Positions 61,621-64,000 of a DNA stretch of 64,000 nucleotides are shown here, piece by piece. The notes under the pieces are model-generated. The model had not been told where the DNA came from, searched no databases, and worked only from the letters and a program-made list of their open reading frames with translations. The translations under genes were made by a program, and so were the position numbers. Positions within the stretch are counted from its first letter, which is position 1. Each line of letters opens with the position of its first letter. This DNA is from Hyaloscypha bicolor E (Eukaryota; Ascomycota; Leotiomycetes; Helotiales; Hyaloscyphaceae): the NCBI RefSeq assembly GCF_002865645.1, contig NW_020194684.1, forward strand, positions 5,867,952 through 5,931,951. The letters are read 5' to 3'.

Positions 61621-61769
61621 TTGCGAGCTCTTAATTAAGTCCTCGACCCACATTCACGCCATCCTCTAGAATGGTATCTAAAACCCCCCAGTCTAAGACC
61701 CCTCAATGATTCTTCCAAGACGGCGCCCCGCTTTCAGACATCCAACTTTAGTAAATCACTCAACTTATT

Positions 61770-62212
61770 CGCCAAATTTGGCTACAAGATTCTGCTCCCG
61801 CTCTCGCTCCTCCTACTCCTACTCTTATAATAAGCCCCTCTGCCTCCACCGACGAAGACAATACAGACGAAGATAAAGAAGACAAGGATAAAGAAGACGA
61901 AGACAAGGACAAAGAAGATAAAGACAAAGAAGACGAAGAATAATCCTTTTCTCCTGCTCTCACAACGAGCCCCTCTGCCTCCGCCGACGAAGACGAAGCA
62001 GACGAAGAGCAGCCCTCAACTCCTACTCTTACAAAGAGTTCCCTTCCTCCTACTTTTGCTCTCACGACGAGCCCCTTAACACCTGCTCTTATAAAGAGCT
62101 GCCTTCCACTCACTCTTGCTCTTATAACGAGCTCCCTTCCTCTAATAAGCTCACTTCTCACAATGAGCTCTATTCGTTCCTTCCCGGTTTATATTAAGGG
62201 GCAAATAGCCCA
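61770..62212 (+). pseudogene. Acidic, Ser/Thr/Pro-rich ORF in the LTR remnant
   Basis: The plus-strand frame reads PSASTDEDNTDEDKEDKDKE, continues with alternating D/E/K, has one TAA (EDEE-stop-SFSPAL; former CAA fits), then TTSPSASADEDEADEEQPST and several L-T-x-SSLP units, ending at TAG (62210-62212). The unit (A)LTTSP-x occurs about six times. It may be the remains of a Gag-like or non-coding filler sequence. The 133-codon minus-strand ORF (61760-62161) is its antisense. Confidence 0.35.
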
Positions 62213-62310
62213 TTTGGACGGCGTGGGCTAGGCTCAAACGGGGACGTTTCCTTTCCTTTTTGAGGGGGCATGTCACGTGCTGCGCACGGGCCATATACAG
62301 ATATATATAA

Positions 62311-62583
62311 CTCAGTTAGACATTCGAGTGTGGCGCAAGATAAGGCTGAACACAGCCGCTGGGCTCAACGTCAGGCGCAACATTGTCGACTTCTCCCACA
62401 GACCTCGCTATGCGGCAGACCGTTACGGCGCTATAAACCTAGCTCAGCGGATACAGGACACGGTTCACAGCAATGGCATGCACCGAAGAGACGGTCAAAC
62501 CCAGCGGCCTGAACATCTGGTCGAGCGAGGCTGCGGATGGGCCGACGCCCGTAGTCGAGTGAGCTAAGCTGCCTCCGAAGTTA
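62311..62583. other. Unassigned segment before the STAND gene
   Basis: GC-normal sequence between the truncated LTR and the first recognisable hydrolase exon. ORFs at 62270-62567 overlap in two frames; no family features. It may hold a first exon or the promoter of the downstream gene. Confidence 0.35.
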
Positions 62584-64000
62584 AACCCCGCTGACCCCAC
62601 TTAGCATTATCGCGGTCCAAGGTCTAGGCGCGCATCCGTTTTATACATGGGTGAAGAAAGTATCATCCACAGATGTCGATAGACCTGAGAGATTCCGGGA
62701 CAAGGCTCAGTTTTGGAAGGGCAAGAAGCCACGAGGCAAAGGCGGGGACGGAGGCTCAACAGAGGTTATGTGGCCACGGGACCTGCTTGTACCTCTGGGC
62801 GAGGATGCACGGATCGCTACCTATAGCTACGAGTCGGACTGGCGACATCCAAACGTCAAGACTAGCCTGCACGAGTGCGCTAATCAGTTTTTGAATATCG
62901 TGTCTCAGTACAGACAGAAGGCAAATGTAATTGGTCTCTACATGAGCTGGACTAGCTAATATATTACTAAATTATATTATTAGGAGCGCCAGAGACCGAT
63001 TATGCTTATTGGACATAGTCTTGGGAGCCTAGTTATCCAGCAGGTATACCCTTTTCAAGTTATAGATACAATCCATCCGCTCAGCATTGAAGGCACTTGT
63101 GAATGCTGTCCATCAGCAACATTTTACGGACCTACGCCTCTCGGTAGCAGGCATTATCTTTCTCGGCACCCCCTTCCAAGGGAGCAATGTAGCTATTTTT
63201 GGGAAGTGGCTAGCCCGGCTTTCAGGTCTTGATCCAATAATGTTGAAGTTGTTAGAGAAAGGTAATTCGGATCTATATGCACTAGCGATAGACTTCTGGG
63301 GCAGCTATGGCGATTTGGATATTGTTTGTTTCTACGAGATACTGGAGACTGATTATGGACCTTTAAAAGCACAAGTTTGTTTATACTCCACTCTGCAAGG
63401 CCGTTTTATCTAATTGTCGCATAGGTCGTGGGCTCGCAGTCGGCCAGTATGGTTGGAAAGCGGATGATGTTCCTTAATACCGACCATTCTGGACTGAACA
63501 AGTTTAGTGGAGAGGATGACCCGAACTTTGCGCTATTGCTCCCTGAAATTCGACGAATGGTTGAAGGCGGAGCTTTGGCTGCTGTAGCTGCTCGTTATCA
63601 GGGCAAGTAAATGAAATTATATTATAGAGATTACAGACAGCTAATGCCCTTGCTCTAGGAACTAGTGCTTTGAGCTATGGAAACATGCACTGGATAGTGC
63701 CTCGTCCGATTAACAAATTATTCACCGGACGTACCGAGCTCCTATTTCGAATACAGAAGGCTTTGCGTAATGACTATGCTTGTTCCGCCGACAAGCAAAA
63801 GAGATTTGTTATTACCGGACTAGATGGATAAGGGAAGAGTACAATCTGTCTCAAAATTACTAGTCTGATGCGGGAAGAGTATTCTAATTATGCCTCTAAC
63901 ACCGCCTGTATCATTTTGGCTAATAATTAAAGGTTCTGGGGGGTCTTCTGGGTCGACATCAGCAAGCCCTCTACTACTGAAGGCGACTTTATCGCCATTG
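62584..64000 (+). pseudogene. STAND/NLR-type gene: alpha/beta-hydrolase plus P-loop NTPase, stopped
   Basis: Inferred exons: about 62584-62926, 62984-63043, 63093-63374, 63425-63606 and from about 63650 past the window end. Exon 1: IIAVQGLGAHPFYTW, RIATYSYESDWRHPNV. Exon 2: RPIMLIGHSLGSLVIQQ, a GxSxG nucleophile elbow of a lipase/esterase-like hydrolase. Exon 3: VAGIIFLGTPFQGS. Exon 4: LNTDHSGLNKFSG, with the His expected near the end of such domains. This N-terminal domain precedes the NTPase in many fungal NLR-like proteins. Exon 5: HWIVPRPINKLFTGR, RFVITGLDG-stop-GKST, FWVDIS. The stop (TAA, about 63829-63831) sits inside the Walker A loop where Q or a small residue is expected (CAA to TAA); another TAA follows at about 63928. 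The exon 4-5 join is unclear. It is most likely a recently inactivated NLR-type non-self recognition gene; its repeat domain would lie beyond the window. Confidence 0.8.

Larger units (their letters stand above)
61383..62310 (+). mobile_element. LTR-retroelement remnant, internally deleted
   Basis: TGTTATATACTACGTACGGG at 61383 and TGTCACGTGCTGCGCACGGG at 62271 start the same ~40 bp (ending GGCCATATACAGATATATATA). The right copy is directly preceded by TTTTTGAGGGGGCA, a good polypurine tract, so 62271 looks like the start of a 3' LTR cut off after 40 bases and 61383 like the matching 5' LTR, with RIP changes. Between them there is no pol gene. This suggests a non-autonomous or deleted element; the third, older copy at 51230 supports a repeat family. 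Confidence 0.5.

Noticed and set aside
61760..62161. 133-codon minus-strand Ser/Arg/Val-rich ORF
   Set aside because: Antisense of the acidic plus-strand repeat (GAAGAC units); low complexity only.

Overview
The window looks like an accessory, probably repeat-flanked or subtelomeric, piece of a filamentous ascomycete genome (Pezizomycotina). The evidence is short GT-AG introns of about 43-115 bp with CTAAC/CTGAC-type branch sites, fungal-only domain combinations, and long AT-rich blocks almost devoid of CpA and TpG. That depletion is the mark of RIP (repeat-induced point mutation). No bacterial or viral gene was recognised, and no RNA gene was found by eye.

Layout. (1) 1-15290 is a RIP-degraded repeat block. 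It holds two diverged copies of one several-kb element (about 2640-7540 and 10290-14990), three hairpin modules (1451, 7641, 10199), a hyper-AT stretch (7740-9830) and a ~280 bp direct repeat (9910 and 15013). (2) A 542 bp MITE with 90 bp inverted ends (15292-15833) marks the border with (3) a normal-composition gene island, 15834 to about 33000. (4) About 33000-61380 is again RIP-degraded. It contains a complete but dead Ty3/Gypsy element (40325-47317; 303 bp LTRs; target duplication AGACT), an ankyrin-gene relic and a 15 bp minisatellite. (5) 61383-64000 has an LTR-like remnant and then the 5' part of a STAND/NLR-type gene that runs off the window.

The gene island holds, in order: a large minus-strand TPR-ankyrin-CorA-like membrane gene; a second MITE-like element; an intact F-box gene; a truncated aspartic protease; an unassigned ORF; a 5'-truncated multicopper oxidase; a possible transcription-factor tail; a two-TM orphan protein with an in-frame stop; an internally deleted nucleoside-monophosphate kinase; an 8-copy 16 bp minisatellite; a viperin-like radical-SAM gene remnant; and a PD-(D/E)XK nuclease-like pseudogene whose 3' half has been RIPed.

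Most of these genes are truncated, frameshifted or stopped. The F-box gene is intact. The TPR-ANK-CorA gene is close to intact: it needs a one-base correction in each of two A8 runs. Several relics belong to families linked with immunity or non-self recognition: the hydrolase-NTPase STAND gene, TPR/ankyrin repeats, the CorA-like pore domain and viperin. The island therefore reads as a graveyard of rapidly turning-over recognition and effector genes between RIPed transposons. Exon joins were derived from reading frame, splice consensus and remembered family consensus; no transcript data or database search was available.
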